In this document: positions 56,558 to 64,000 of the stretch, piece by piece | How positions within the stretch are numbered: the stretch's first letter is position 1 | Layout: each line of letters begins with the position of its first letter | Assembly: GCA_034717695.1 (NCBI GenBank) | Contig: JAYELS010000038.1 | Coordinates: 62,001 to 126,000, forward strand | Direction of reading: 5' to 3' | DNA length: 64,000 nt | Source of the DNA: NAT127 sp034717695 | Lineage (GTDB): Bacteria; Pseudomonadota; Gammaproteobacteria; Pseudomonadales; Porticoccaceae | The notes under the pieces: model-generated | What the model was told of the DNA's origin: nothing | Database searches by the model: none | Seen by the model: the letters and a program-made list of their open reading frames with translations, nothing else | Translations under genes and position numbers: made by a program

Positions 56558-58687
56558 CTAGAAACGATAGCGAAGTTCGCCGACGATTTTCCGTCCTGGC
56601 AATGGCAGATCCCCGGGAATCAAGGGCACCGGCACGCCGTTGGGGGAAGGCTCGCGGGCGTCCTCGTCAAACAGGTTCCTGACGATCAGCGCGGCATCGA
56701 GGTTGTGCCACAGGTGTGTGCGCCGCAACGTCAGGTCCACCAGCACATAGTCGTCCACGGCATCCCGGGGATCGGTGCGTTCCCGGTCGCGGTCCATGAC
56801 CCAGTTGGCCTGGAGATTGAGGCTGTAGTCCGGCCAAAAGCGCCAGTGGGCCTGCAGATAGAATTGCTGCTGCGGCGCGTTGGCGGCCTCGTGGTCGGTG
56901 CGGGTGTTGGTGGACCGCTGCCAGGCGTAATTGGCGATCAGGTCGAGATTGTCGTGGGCGAGCCACTTGGTCTCCAGCTCGAAGCCGTGGCCGGTCTGGC
57001 GCCCGGCATTCTGGGCGGTGTTGGTGCCGCCGCTGGGGTCGGGGATGAACTGGATGATGTCATCCCACTCGTAGTAGAAGGTGTTGAAAACGGTATTGAG
57101 GCTGTAGTGGTGCTTGTAGTCGAAGACGATCTCGAAGCTGCGCAGGCTCTCCGCCTCGAGATCCGGGTTGCCGAGGGCCGCCGGATTGTTGATGGTGCGG
57201 ATTTCCTGGAACGATGGGGCGCGAAACGCCTCGCCGTAGAGAAACTTGGTGGTCAGCCGGTTGGAGGTGGACCACACCAGGGACGCCCGGGGGTTGAGGG
57301 TGCCGCCAAAGTCGGAGAAGTGGTCGTAGCGCACCCCGGCGGTGAGCTCCCAGTCGTTGGCGATGTGGAGAATGTCCTGCAGGTAAACGTAGTAGTTCTT
57401 GCGCACCCCCTCGGTGAGGAACACAAAGGGCGTGTCCGACACATCCACCACACCGGGCCGGGAGAGGATGTAGGCGCAGCTCGGGGCATCGGTGCAGTAG
57501 TTCTTCTCCTCGTTTACCCGGTACAGGTCGCCGTGGTGATAGCCAAAGCCGAGGCTGAGGTCGTGGTTGTCGACACCGAGGTAATGGAGGGTGGCATTGA
57601 GCCGGGAGTGGCGCTCGAACACCTCCGGATTGCCGATGATCCCGTCGGGGAACACGCCAAACTGCGGCTGGCCGTTGGCGTCGAGGAACGGCCCGGTGGA
57701 ACCGGGAGGATAGAGATAGGTGTCCTTTTCCACTTCCTGGGAGACATCCAGAAAGCTGGCGCCGACATTCAGCGACAAATCGTCGTGCCACAGGCGGTCG
57801 ATGGTGTAGCTGGCATCGAGGCTGAAGCGGTCGCTGCGGTAGCGGCTGAAGGGATCGAGGGCCTGGGCAACCCCGGCGCCGGTACCCACGTCCCGGCGCC
57901 CCTGATACCCGGCGCGCACCACAAGGCCGCCGAGGCGGTAATCGAAGCGAATGTCGGCGCTTTCCCGGGACAGGTTGACCGGCCCCGGCGCCCGGGACGC
58001 AGCGGTGCCGGTCAGCTGGTCGAGGATGGTCTGGGCGTCGATGGCGATGGTCTCGTCGTGGCCATCGGTCTTGTTCAATTCCACCATGGCGGCAAAGCCC
58101 GCGGCGCCGTGCTTGCCCCCGTAGGTGAGATGGGCGGAGCGGCTGTCGTCCTCGCCGTAGCGGATGCCGGTCTCGAGACCGTCGAAGGTGTCGGCATCCC
58201 GGGTGATGATGTTGATGACACCGGCGAAGGCGTCGGCACCGTGGATCGCCGAACCGGGCCCGCGGATCACCTCGATGCGGTCGATGGCCTCCACCGGCAT
58301 GCCACCCCACACGAAGTTGCGACCACCGGTGAAGAGGTTGGTCTGGGGAATGCCGTTGATCAGCATCAGGATCTGGGGGTTGAAGGCGGAGTAGATCCCG
58401 CGCACGGTGTAGATGGGGTTGTAAGCCTGGTAGCTCCTCGCCACGTGCATCCCGGGGATGGTCTCCAGCACCTCGTCGATATCGGTGGCACCGAGGCGGC
58501 GGATATCCTCCGCGGTGATGATGCTGGCCACGGCGGGCGCCTTCGACAGCGGCTGCTTGTAGCCGGTGGCGATGCTGATCAGTTCCTCGCTGCCGTAGAC
58601 GCCGAGCAGCTCGTCCTCCGCCGAATCGGCGGCCAGGGTGAGCACCGGCACCGTCAGCAACAGGGCCAGAAGCGATTTATGGATCAT
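56558..58687 (-). CDS. TonB-dependent outer membrane receptor
   Basis: The 709-residue protein has a signal peptide (about 1-20), a plug domain (VASIITAEDIRRLGATDIDEVL, IERIEVIRGP-like IDRIEVIRGPGSAIHGADAF), and a beta barrel ending in Phe (GELRYRF). The plug region resembles receptors paired with signalling proteins rather than iron siderophore systems; no Fur site was seen. Its ATG overlaps the end of the upstream citrate-synthase-like gene by 11 nt, tying it to the enzymes. Ligand unknown. Confidence 0.92.
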   Translation of the reverse strand: MIHKSLLALLLTVPVLTLAADSAEDELLGVYGSEELISIATGYKQPLSKAPAVASIITAEDIRRLGATDIDEVLETIPGMHVARSYQAYNPIYTVRGIYSAFNPQILMLINGIPQTNLFTGGRNFVWGGMPVEAIDRIEVIRGPGSAIHGADAFAGVINIITRDADTFDGLETGIRYGEDDSRSAHLTYGGKHGAAGFAAMVELNKTDGHDETIAIDAQTILDQLTGTAASRAPGPVNLSRESADIRFDYRLGGLVVRAGYQGRRDVGTGAGVAQALDPFSRYRSDRFSLDASYTIDRLWHDDLSLNVGASFLDVSQEVEKDTYLYPPGSTGPFLDANGQPQFGVFPDGIIGNPEVFERHSRLNATLHYLGVDNHDLSLGFGYHHGDLYRVNEEKNYCTDAPSCAYILSRPGVVDVSDTPFVFLTEGVRKNYYVYLQDILHIANDWELTAGVRYDHFSDFGGTLNPRASLVWSTSNRLTTKFLYGEAFRAPSFQEIRTINNPAALGNPDLEAESLRSFEIVFDYKHHYSLNTVFNTFYYEWDDIIQFIPDPSGGTNTAQNAGRQTGHGFELETKWLAHDNLDLIANYAWQRSTNTRTDHEAANAPQQQFYLQAHWRFWPDYSLNLQANWVMDRDRERTDPRDAVDDYVLVDLTLRRTHLWHNLDAALIVRNLFDEDAREPSPNGVPVPLIPGDLPLPGRKIVGELRYRF

Positions 58688-59489
58688 TGGTTATTCTCCG
58701 CTTGGCGTGCCCGTCATACTTGACGCTTGCGCAATCGAGGGGGAAAAGGCATCCCTCGGGTTTCTCCAGGGCGTCCAGGTAGCAGGGAATCATTCCCGCC
58801 GAGAACGCCAGGACCGCGATCATATAGCTTTCCGACGGCGAATAGCCCAGATCGGAGAACAACGCGGCGCAGTAAATGGCGATATTGGGGTTGAGCCGGT
58901 GGCGCCGGGCCCGCAGCACCTTTTCGATGTCCCGCACCAGATTGAGGAAGGGGCCGTCGCCAAAGCCCAGTTGCGCCGCTTCCCGCAGCAGCGGTTCGAC
59001 GCGCTCGTCCCGGGTGGTGACGGGGCGGCCGAAACCGGGCAGCACCCGGTCGGCGGCGAGGCGGGCGAACACCAGGGTCTCGAGGGACTCGCCGGCATCG
59101 ACGGCGGCGCGCAACTGGTGCAGGAAGTGGGCGCCCTTGAAAACCGGGCGCGAGCCGTAGATGGTGGCCTCCGTGACCCCGGTGGCGGCGGCCAGGGCCA
59201 GGGAGCCGGTACTGCGCACGGTGCCCGCCAGCGCCGCCACCCGGTTGTTCCACAGGCGCGGGTCCGGGAAACTCGAACTGATCGACCAGATCTTCTCGAT
59301 CATGCGGCTCTGATTGGCATCGGGCATCCTGCCGTTGATGCCGTAGAGCATCAGGGTCATCCAGGAGGCGTCGGCGAAATCCTCGAACAGCGCCTTGTCG
59401 CGAAAGCGCACCGTCTCCCCCGGGAACCAGGCGCCCTTGTTGGTGGGCCAGTGCCCGTGGAAATAGCGCAGCCGGTCGTTACCGCCCAT
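58677..59489 (-). CDS. Short citrate-synthase-like protein B, catalytic residues replaced
   Basis: The 270-residue protein aligns by eye with the citrate synthase/citryl-CoA lyase superfamily but is far shorter than citrate synthase (about 430). The GFGH motif appears as GFGRP (152-156, Arg for His). The NVD motif appears as NIAI (202-205, Ala for Asp). The HGGA region appears as VFKGAH (116-121, Phe for His). The end CASVKYDG recalls the citrate synthase C terminus. ATG at 59489 overlaps gene A by 11 nt. It probably partners gene A. Enzymatic activity is uncertain. Confidence 0.7.
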   Translation of the reverse strand: MGGNDRLRYFHGHWPTNKGAWFPGETVRFRDKALFEDFADASWMTLMLYGINGRMPDANQSRMIEKIWSISSSFPDPRLWNNRVAALAGTVRSTGSLALAAATGVTEATIYGSRPVFKGAHFLHQLRAAVDAGESLETLVFARLAADRVLPGFGRPVTTRDERVEPLLREAAQLGFGDGPFLNLVRDIEKVLRARRHRLNPNIAIYCAALFSDLGYSPSESYMIAVLAFSAGMIPCYLDALEKPEGCLFPLDCASVKYDGHAKRRITNDP

Positions 59490-60318
59490 CCCGCTTCTCC
59501 AGGGACTCCATCAGCGCCCGATAGGCGTCGTCCGCCATGGGCTTCAGGTCGCCGCCAAAGAAGGGGTAATGGCGCCAGCCGTGGCCTTCCTGTTCGATGG
59601 CCTGGGCCGCCGCGCCGGGCAGGCGCAGCAGCAGAAAGAGCATTTCCGCCTGGGCTTCGTCGAAGCCGAGGTCGAGGAGCGCGGTAGCGACCACCCCGGA
59701 CATGGCAAGGGGGTAACCCGCCGCCTGCTCCAGGGCATCCCGCTGATCCCGCAACCAGGCGACGCGCCCCGCCGGGCAGTGGCTGGCGAGCAGCGCCAGG
59801 GTCTGGCGCACCGGCTGCGGGCACGACACTCCGTTGGGATCGAAACCGGGAAGGTGCTCCAGCTCGAACCAGACATCGCTGCGCTCGCCTTCGTGCCCGC
59901 CGGCGATATGGGCGCGCCAGCCCTCGAGATCCGTGCCGAGCCGCGACCAGAGGCGGATCATCGCCACGGCCTCGTGGGCGCCGCCGAGGTTGCCGGCACC
60001 GACGGCCAGGGCGGCCATCAGCGCCGACGCGCGGGTGGAACCGCCGACCCCCGCGTCCATGGCGGCGCGCACGCTGTGATCGCGGATGCCGGGATGGGCG
60101 GCGGCCACGGCGAGGGCCTCCAGCATCCTCGCCTGGGCGGTGCTCGGCAGTTCGAGGCGAAACATCAGGTAGAGGTACTGGACCCAGGACACATTGCCGA
60201 GCAGTTCGCCGAAGACATCGTAGCCGGAGCAATAGCAGCGTGCCGCGGCAAAGGGGTTGTCGGCCTCCGGTTCCTCCAGCCAGATGCGGGTGTGAATAAG
60301 GTCCGTCGGGTTTCTCAA
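59479..60318 (-). CDS. Short citrate-synthase-like protein A, catalytic residues replaced
   Basis: The 279-residue protein resembles the citrate synthase/citryl-CoA lyase superfamily (SGYDVFGELLGNVSWVQYLYLM and LGGAHEAVAM). The usual HGGANEA His is Leu111 by my alignment, the GFGH segment reads GFDPNG, and the NVD segment reads AMSG. The start is the TTG at 60318, which shares TTGA with the upstream stop and follows AAAGGCGG; no ATG precedes the conserved part. It overlaps genes on both sides. It may act as a heteromer with gene B. Confidence 0.7.
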   Translation of the reverse strand: MRNPTDLIHTRIWLEEPEADNPFAAARCYCSGYDVFGELLGNVSWVQYLYLMFRLELPSTAQARMLEALAVAAAHPGIRDHSVRAAMDAGVGGSTRASALMAALAVGAGNLGGAHEAVAMIRLWSRLGTDLEGWRAHIAGGHEGERSDVWFELEHLPGFDPNGVSCPQPVRQTLALLASHCPAGRVAWLRDQRDALEQAAGYPLAMSGVVATALLDLGFDEAQAEMLFLLLRLPGAAAQAIEQEGHGWRHYPFFGGDLKPMADDAYRALMESLEKRDGR

Positions 60319-62090
60319 AGGCGACCGCCTTTGAGGGTATTGGTGCGCACCTCGAGGGGCGGTTTGGCCTCGGGATCGATGCGCACATCCAGCAGCACGG
60401 GGCGACGCTGGCGGCACAGGGCGGGAATGTCGAGGGCAGCGAGATCATCCACCGACTGAATGACATGGCCATCCACCCCCATGGCGCGGGCCATGGCGGC
60501 GAAATCCACCGGCGGCAACAGGTAGCCGAGGGGCTCGGCGCCGGTCTGGCGCTGCCCGTGCTTGACCATGCCGTAGCCGGCGTCATTGAGGATCACATAA
60601 AAGACCGGGAGATTCTCAGCGAGAGCCACGGTGATCTCCTGCCCGGACATCAGGTAGCTGCCGTCCCCGGTAATACACACCACCGGGGTGTCGGGCAGCG
60701 CCAGGGCAGTGCCCACGGCGCTGCCGATGGCCCAGCCCATGGAGGAGAATTCGAGACAGGTGCGGAACAGCCCCCCCCGCGGGGCATCCCCGGGCGGCAG
60801 GGCATCGGGGCGCGGGTGCAGGTAGTGAATGGCCCAGGCGAAGCTGTTGCCGGTATCCGCCAGGTAGCGGGTCTGGGGCGGAAACAGCTCCGGCAAAAGG
60901 CCCATCAGTCGCTGGGGAAGGATCGGGGACTGGTCGGACAGATAGCCCTCGGGATCCTCCAGCACAAGGTGGCTGACCGGCTCGGCGGCCCCATCGACCA
61001 CGGGCCTCAGGGCGCCGCCCCTGGTTTGCTGGCCCGCCAGCAATTGCCTGAACACCGTCGCCAGGGCCCCCGTCACATGGAGCCGCGCCATGGGGGAGGC
61101 GACAAAATGGTGGGGGGATGCCTCCACATGCACCAACCGATCGTTGAGCAGGCTCAACTCGTCCCAGCCGTTGCTGGCCCACTCGCCGAGGGAGGTCCCC
61201 ACCGCCACCACCAGATCCACCCGCCCGTCCCGGAGGGTCTTGAGGGCACTGCCGTGACCGGCAAATCCGATCACCCCGCGGTAGAGGGGATGGCGGACGC
61301 TCACCAGGCCGTTGCCATTGGGGGTGACCACCAGGGGAATATCCCGGGCCTCGGCGAGCGCGAGAATGGGGGGCATGGCCTCCGCCGCCCGGTTGCCAAT
61401 CACCAACACCGGCGAACGGCTGCTGGCCAGCAGCTGCGCCAGCTCCGCGACGGCGGTCTCGTCCACCATATCGGGGGCCCGCAGGTGCCGCTCCAGGCGC
61501 GGTAAGTGGTGCGCTCGCGCGCCCTCGGCGCGCATCACATCCATGGGGACACTCAGATGCACCGGGCCCCGGGGATACTCGAAGGCCCGCAGCACCGCGG
61601 CGGCGAGCTTGGTCTCCACCTGATCGGGATGGGACACGAGGCTGTTATACCGGGTGATGCCCTCGAACATGGCGAGGGTATTGATACCGGTGCAGGAGGA
61701 TTCCTGAAAGGCGCCGCGACCGAAGGTGTCGAGGGGTGTCTGGGCGGTGATCACCAGCATGGGGATGTGGTTGGCGAAGGCCGAGGCCACGCCGGTAATC
61801 AGGTTGGTGGCACCGGGCCCCGTGGTGGCAAAGCACACTGCGAGTTTACCGCTGGCGCTGTGGTAGCCCTCCGCCATGAAGGCGGCACCGGTTTCGTGCC
61901 GGCTGGTGATGCAGCGCGGCCCCCCGCGCCGCTCGCTCCTGGCCAGGGCATTGACGAATGGCTCGATGGCGCCGCCGGGAATACCGAACACAAATTCGAC
62001 ACCCAGCCGGGCCAGATAACCCGCGATCAGATCCCCCACCTCGGCGCTGCCGGCACCCGGCCCTTGCTTCACTGCCACATCTACGTCCAT
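60315..62090 (-). CDS. Thiamine-diphosphate-dependent acetolactate-synthase-like enzyme
   Basis: The 591-residue protein has the three ThDP-enzyme domains. E66 in SRHETGAAFMAEGY is the cofactor-activating Glu, ATTGPGATNLITGVA is the acetolactate synthase-like loop, and GDGSYLMSGQ to ILND is the ThDP/Mg motif. It resembles the ilvB/sulfoacetaldehyde acetyltransferase/oxalyl-CoA-decarboxylase clan, with no regulatory subunit gene nearby. The ATG at 62090 is preferred; the open frame extends upstream without similarity and the ribosome site is weak. First gene of a six-gene unit; product unknown. Confidence 0.85.
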   Translation of the reverse strand: MDVDVAVKQGPGAGSAEVGDLIAGYLARLGVEFVFGIPGGAIEPFVNALARSERRGGPRCITSRHETGAAFMAEGYHSASGKLAVCFATTGPGATNLITGVASAFANHIPMLVITAQTPLDTFGRGAFQESSCTGINTLAMFEGITRYNSLVSHPDQVETKLAAAVLRAFEYPRGPVHLSVPMDVMRAEGARAHHLPRLERHLRAPDMVDETAVAELAQLLASSRSPVLVIGNRAAEAMPPILALAEARDIPLVVTPNGNGLVSVRHPLYRGVIGFAGHGSALKTLRDGRVDLVVAVGTSLGEWASNGWDELSLLNDRLVHVEASPHHFVASPMARLHVTGALATVFRQLLAGQQTRGGALRPVVDGAAEPVSHLVLEDPEGYLSDQSPILPQRLMGLLPELFPPQTRYLADTGNSFAWAIHYLHPRPDALPPGDAPRGGLFRTCLEFSSMGWAIGSAVGTALALPDTPVVCITGDGSYLMSGQEITVALAENLPVFYVILNDAGYGMVKHGQRQTGAEPLGYLLPPVDFAAMARAMGVDGHVIQSVDDLAALDIPALCRQRRPVLLDVRIDPEAKPPLEVRTNTLKGGRL

Positions 62091-62343
62091 AAAGAAAATG
62101 CCATGATTAAAGGGATACCTGCCAACGTGGGGCGCGACCCGGGAATTCGAATTATCAGCGTGCGGCGCGAACCTTGGCAAGGACGACAACCCATCCTGAC
62201 AATCCCTGCCGGCATATTCGCCGATCACCTGCGACGACACAAGGCGCGGGCGAGTATAGCCCAGCGCGCATCCGCTGGCGCCGGCCATTCCCGCGAGGGG
62301 AACAGGGATTGCCCGAGACGCGAGCCTCGGATCGGTGAAGGCA
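62091..62343. other. Upstream region of the six-gene unit
   Basis: No gene is seen here. It contains a candidate minus-strand promoter (62151-62180), a second minus-strand -10-like TATACT near 62255, and an EcoRI-like GAATTCGAATT stretch. Bases 62344-62419 hold the comEA terminator and the end of comEA's untranslated region, so the six genes should have their own promoter. Confidence 0.5.
62151..62180 (-). promoter_or_regulatory. Candidate promoter of the six-gene unit
   Basis: Read on the minus strand, TTGCCA (62180-62175) and GATAAT (62156-62151) are 18 bp apart, 61 nt before the ThDP-enzyme ATG. No operator was recognised. Confidence 0.45.
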
Positions 62344-62368
62344 CAAAAAAGCCCGGTGTGTACCGGGC
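62344..62368 (-). terminator. Rho-independent terminator of comEA
   Basis: AGCCCGGT (62349-62356) and ACCGGGCT (62361-62368) pair around GTGT; on the minus strand the stem is followed by a run of T residues. It separates comEA from the six-gene unit. Confidence 0.8.
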
Positions 62369-62419
62369 TCAACGGCAGGCGGGTGACACCGCCGCGCGGG
62401 AGGCGCGGCGGTGGGCGCC

Positions 62420-62746
62420 TCAAAGGGAAATGCGCTTGGCATTCTTGTCGAGGGTGGCCTGGCCGATCCCCTTCACCTCCAGCAACTGCTCCTTGCTGGT
62501 GAAGGGGCCGTTGGCTTCGCGCCAGGCGACGATGGCCTCGGCCTTGGCGGGCCCAACACCCACCAGACCCTCGGCAATCTCCGCCGCCGAGGCGGTATTG
62601 ATGTTGACGGTGGCGGCCTGCTCGGCGGCGGCAGCGGCTTTCGAGGGCTGAGCCGGGGCTTCGGCGAGGGCCGTGCCCTGGATCACGCCGGACAGCAGAA
62701 TGGCGCAGAGGGCAAGGGTTTTGACAACGGAAGTGAGGATGTTCAT
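62420..62746 (-). CDS. ComEA-like helix-hairpin-helix protein
   Basis: The 108-residue protein has a signal peptide (LTSVVKTLALCAILLSGVIQGTALAEA), an Ala-rich linker and a tandem helix-hairpin-helix domain (VNINTASAAEIAEGLVGVGPAKA, LLEVKGIGQATLDKN). It is probably a periplasmic DNA-binding protein in DNA uptake. Such short forms next to pyrF are common in gammaproteobacteria. ATG at 62746 has an AAGGAGATCC ribosome site. Confidence 0.9.
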   Translation of the reverse strand: MNILTSVVKTLALCAILLSGVIQGTALAEAPAQPSKAAAAAEQAATVNINTASAAEIAEGLVGVGPAKAEAIVAWREANGPFTSKEQLLEVKGIGQATLDKNAKRISL

Positions 62747-62807
62747 TGCGGATCTCCTTGTGCCTGGGCACTGTGTTTGAAGGTTACGTGGGACTCCAGC
62801 CCACGGC

Positions 62808-63512
62808 TCAATGCTCCCCGATTTCCGCCAGGATGGCAAGCAGGGCATCCCGGGGATTCCCGGCCCGGGTCACCGGGCGGCCGATCACCAGATGGGTACT
62901 CCCGGCGGCCAGCGCCTCGGCCGGCGTCATGGTCCTCTTCTGGTCGTCCCCGGCTGCCCCCGCGGGGCGAATGCCCGGGGTCACCCGGAGGAAATCCGCG
63001 CCAAACCGCCGCGCCAGCATGCCGGCCTCGAGGGCCGAACAGACAACCCCGTCGAGGCCGCTGTCCCGCGCCAGGGCGGCGAGGCGCAGCACCTGATCCT
63101 CGGGGTTTGCCGCCACCCCGATCTGGCGCAGATCCTCCCCGCCCATGCTGGTGAGCACGGTCACCGCCGTCAACAGGGTGGCACTGCCCATGGCGCGCAA
63201 TTGCGCCGCGGCCGCTTCCATCATGGAACGCCCGCCACTGGCGTGGACGTTGACCATCCACACACCGAGATCGGCGGCGGCCGCCACCGCCTGGGCGGTG
63301 GTATTGGGAATGTCGTGGAACTTGAGGTCGAGAAACACCTCGAAATCCCACGCCACCAGCTGTTTGACCAGGGCAGGCCCTTCGCGGGTGAACAACTCCT
63401 TGCCCACCTTGAGCCTGCACAAACCGGGATCGAGGGCCGACGCCAGGTCCAGGGCATCCGCGCCACGGGCAAAATCGAGGGCGACAATGACGGCTGGGGG
63501 ATTTTTCTTCAT
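62808..63512 (-). CDS. pyrF: Orotidine 5'-phosphate decarboxylase
   Basis: The 234-residue enzyme makes UMP. The catalytic DxKxxD is D62-L-K64-F-H-D67, with VALDFARG at the start and TPGIRPAG and VIGRPVTRAGNP as the phosphate-binding loops. The gene lies 61 nt before comEA and 58 nt after lapA on the same strand. The window also holds pyrD, far away. Confidence 0.96.
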   Translation of the reverse strand: MKKNPPAVIVALDFARGADALDLASALDPGLCRLKVGKELFTREGPALVKQLVAWDFEVFLDLKFHDIPNTTAQAVAAAADLGVWMVNVHASGGRSMMEAAAAQLRAMGSATLLTAVTVLTSMGGEDLRQIGVAANPEDQVLRLAALARDSGLDGVVCSALEAGMLARRFGADFLRVTPGIRPAGAAGDDQKRTMTPAEALAAGSTHLVIGRPVTRAGNPRDALLAILAEIGEH

Positions 63513-63570
63513 GACAGGTCAAACTCAGCAATATACGGGGAAATAGGCAATGGGACCGGCCGCGGCGCCG

Positions 63571-63819
63571 TCAGCCGGAGGGCGGTGCGGGCGAGCGAGG
63601 GCGCGCCGCGCGGCGCAGACGCCACAGCAGGGGCAAGGTGGCCAACAGGCCGCTAATGACCCCGAGAAAAAATGCCAGCAGCAGCCAGACCCCCAGGGAC
63701 AGTGCCCCGGCGGGAAATCCCAACAGGGTGACGCTGACCTGGCCGGGATTGTCCTGGGCGACCCAGAGTCCGCCGAAAAGACCCAGCACCAGCAGGACGC
63801 CATAAAGCAGTTTTTTCAT
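63571..63819 (-). CDS. lapA: LapA/YciS-type membrane protein
   Basis: The 82-residue protein has two membrane helices and the LapA pattern QDNPGQVSVTLLGFPAG. LapA pairs with LapB in control of lipopolysaccharide synthesis; lapB is not next to it here, as pyrF follows directly. The ATG at 63819 has an AGGAGATACC site. Confidence 0.88.
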   Translation of the reverse strand: MKKLLYGVLLVLGLFGGLWVAQDNPGQVSVTLLGFPAGALSLGVWLLLAFFLGVISGLLATLPLLWRLRRAARPRSPAPPSG

Positions 63820-63953
63820 CAGCGGTATCTCCTCGCCACGGGAAAACAATCGCCCGGTTCCGCCGGATAGGGCCGCGCGGCGATCCCGGGATGGGGTGAG
63901 TTTACCGGAGACCATCCGGCCAGGGGGCAAAAATCACCGGCAAACAAGGCCCC

Positions 63954-63985
63954 AAAAAAAACGGCAAGGAAAATTCCTTGCCGTT
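63954..63985 (-). terminator. Strong terminator of a minus-strand gene beyond the right edge
   Basis: A 12-bp stem (63960-63971 with 63974-63985, arm AACGGCAAGGAA) is followed on the minus strand by seven T residues. The expected upstream gene from common gene order is ihfB, but it is outside the window. Confidence 0.8.
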
Positions 63986-64000
63986 GGTGGTGAGCAGCGG

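Noticed and set aside
56525..58723. A 732-codon plus-strand frame across the TonB receptor
   Set aside because: It has no similarity to known proteins and is fully antisense to a well-supported receptor gene.

Overview
The window is a 64 kb, very GC-rich, densely packed stretch of a chromosome from a gammaproteobacterium. Supporting signs are the rsxABCDGE set followed by sirB2, the arsC-wrbA-DUF2069-sppA run, the lapA-pyrF-comEA run, mnmC beside a flavodoxin, and a bfr/bfd pair with a Fur-like site. The mix (Rnf/Rsx, RegBA, propionyl-CoA catabolism, TonB receptor with cyclic-di-GMP output) fits a marine, aerobic to microaerobic heterotroph, perhaps near Halieaceae/Cellvibrionales. That placement is inference. 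I saw no rRNA, tRNA, CRISPR array, prophage or intact insertion sequence.

Layout, left to right. 1-5.1 kb: VIT-type transporter, trmL, flavodoxin, mnmC, and a DUF2235 protein whose usual nucleophile Ser is Cys. 5.1-7.0 kb: divergent bfr and bfd, then pyrD. 7.3-14.4 kb: a MoxR/DUF58/DUF4381/BatA/BatB-C/BatD cluster with nearly every junction overlapping. 14.4-17.4 kb: an orphan ParA ATPase, a SnoaL-like protein and a CoA-transferase. 17.5-20.5 kb: apbC divergent from metG, each with an intergenic inverted repeat of the GTCTGACG type on its outer side. 20.8-27.1 kb: the rsx electron-transfer operon and sirB2. 27.1-31.2 kb: an aldo/keto reductase, then a BigR-like regulator leading two YeeE-type proteins and a SulP transporter. 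31.3-33.6 kb: an orphan nasS-nasT nitrate-sensing pair with an unusual leader, next to a small inverted-repeat element that abuts regBA (33.6-35.5 kb). 35.5-43.6 kb: housekeeping and envelope genes (DUF411, tadA, an Anbu-type proteasome subunit, acylphosphatase, TlpA, arsC, wrbA, sppA, a VanX-like peptidase) and an AraC regulator. 43.8-51.1 kb: the propionyl-CoA to succinyl-CoA operon mcm-pccB-pccA-meaB-mce. 51.1-62.1 kb: six minus-strand genes joined by overlaps or gaps of at most 13 nt. 62.4-64 kb: comEA, pyrF, lapA and the terminator of a gene beyond the right edge.

The most striking part is the six-gene unit at 51146-62090. A ThDP-dependent decarboxylase/synthase-like enzyme is coupled to two different short citrate-synthase-like proteins, both of which appear by eye to lack the three classical catalytic residues. 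These are coupled to a TonB-dependent receptor, an ABC-type binding protein with no permease or ATPase, and a 1476-residue hybrid kinase. The kinase carries receiver, Hpt, GGDEF and EAL domains in one chain. I read this as a candidate sensory-metabolic module that links an unknown imported or synthesised small molecule to cyclic-di-GMP. The parts are recognisable families, but the combination and the ligand are not known to me.

Genes that probably work together elsewhere: bfr/bfd in iron storage and release; BigR-YeeE-YeeE-SulP in a reactive-sulfur response; RegBA in redox control; the mcm operon, possibly under the adjacent AraC protein, whose upstream region carries two direct repeats.
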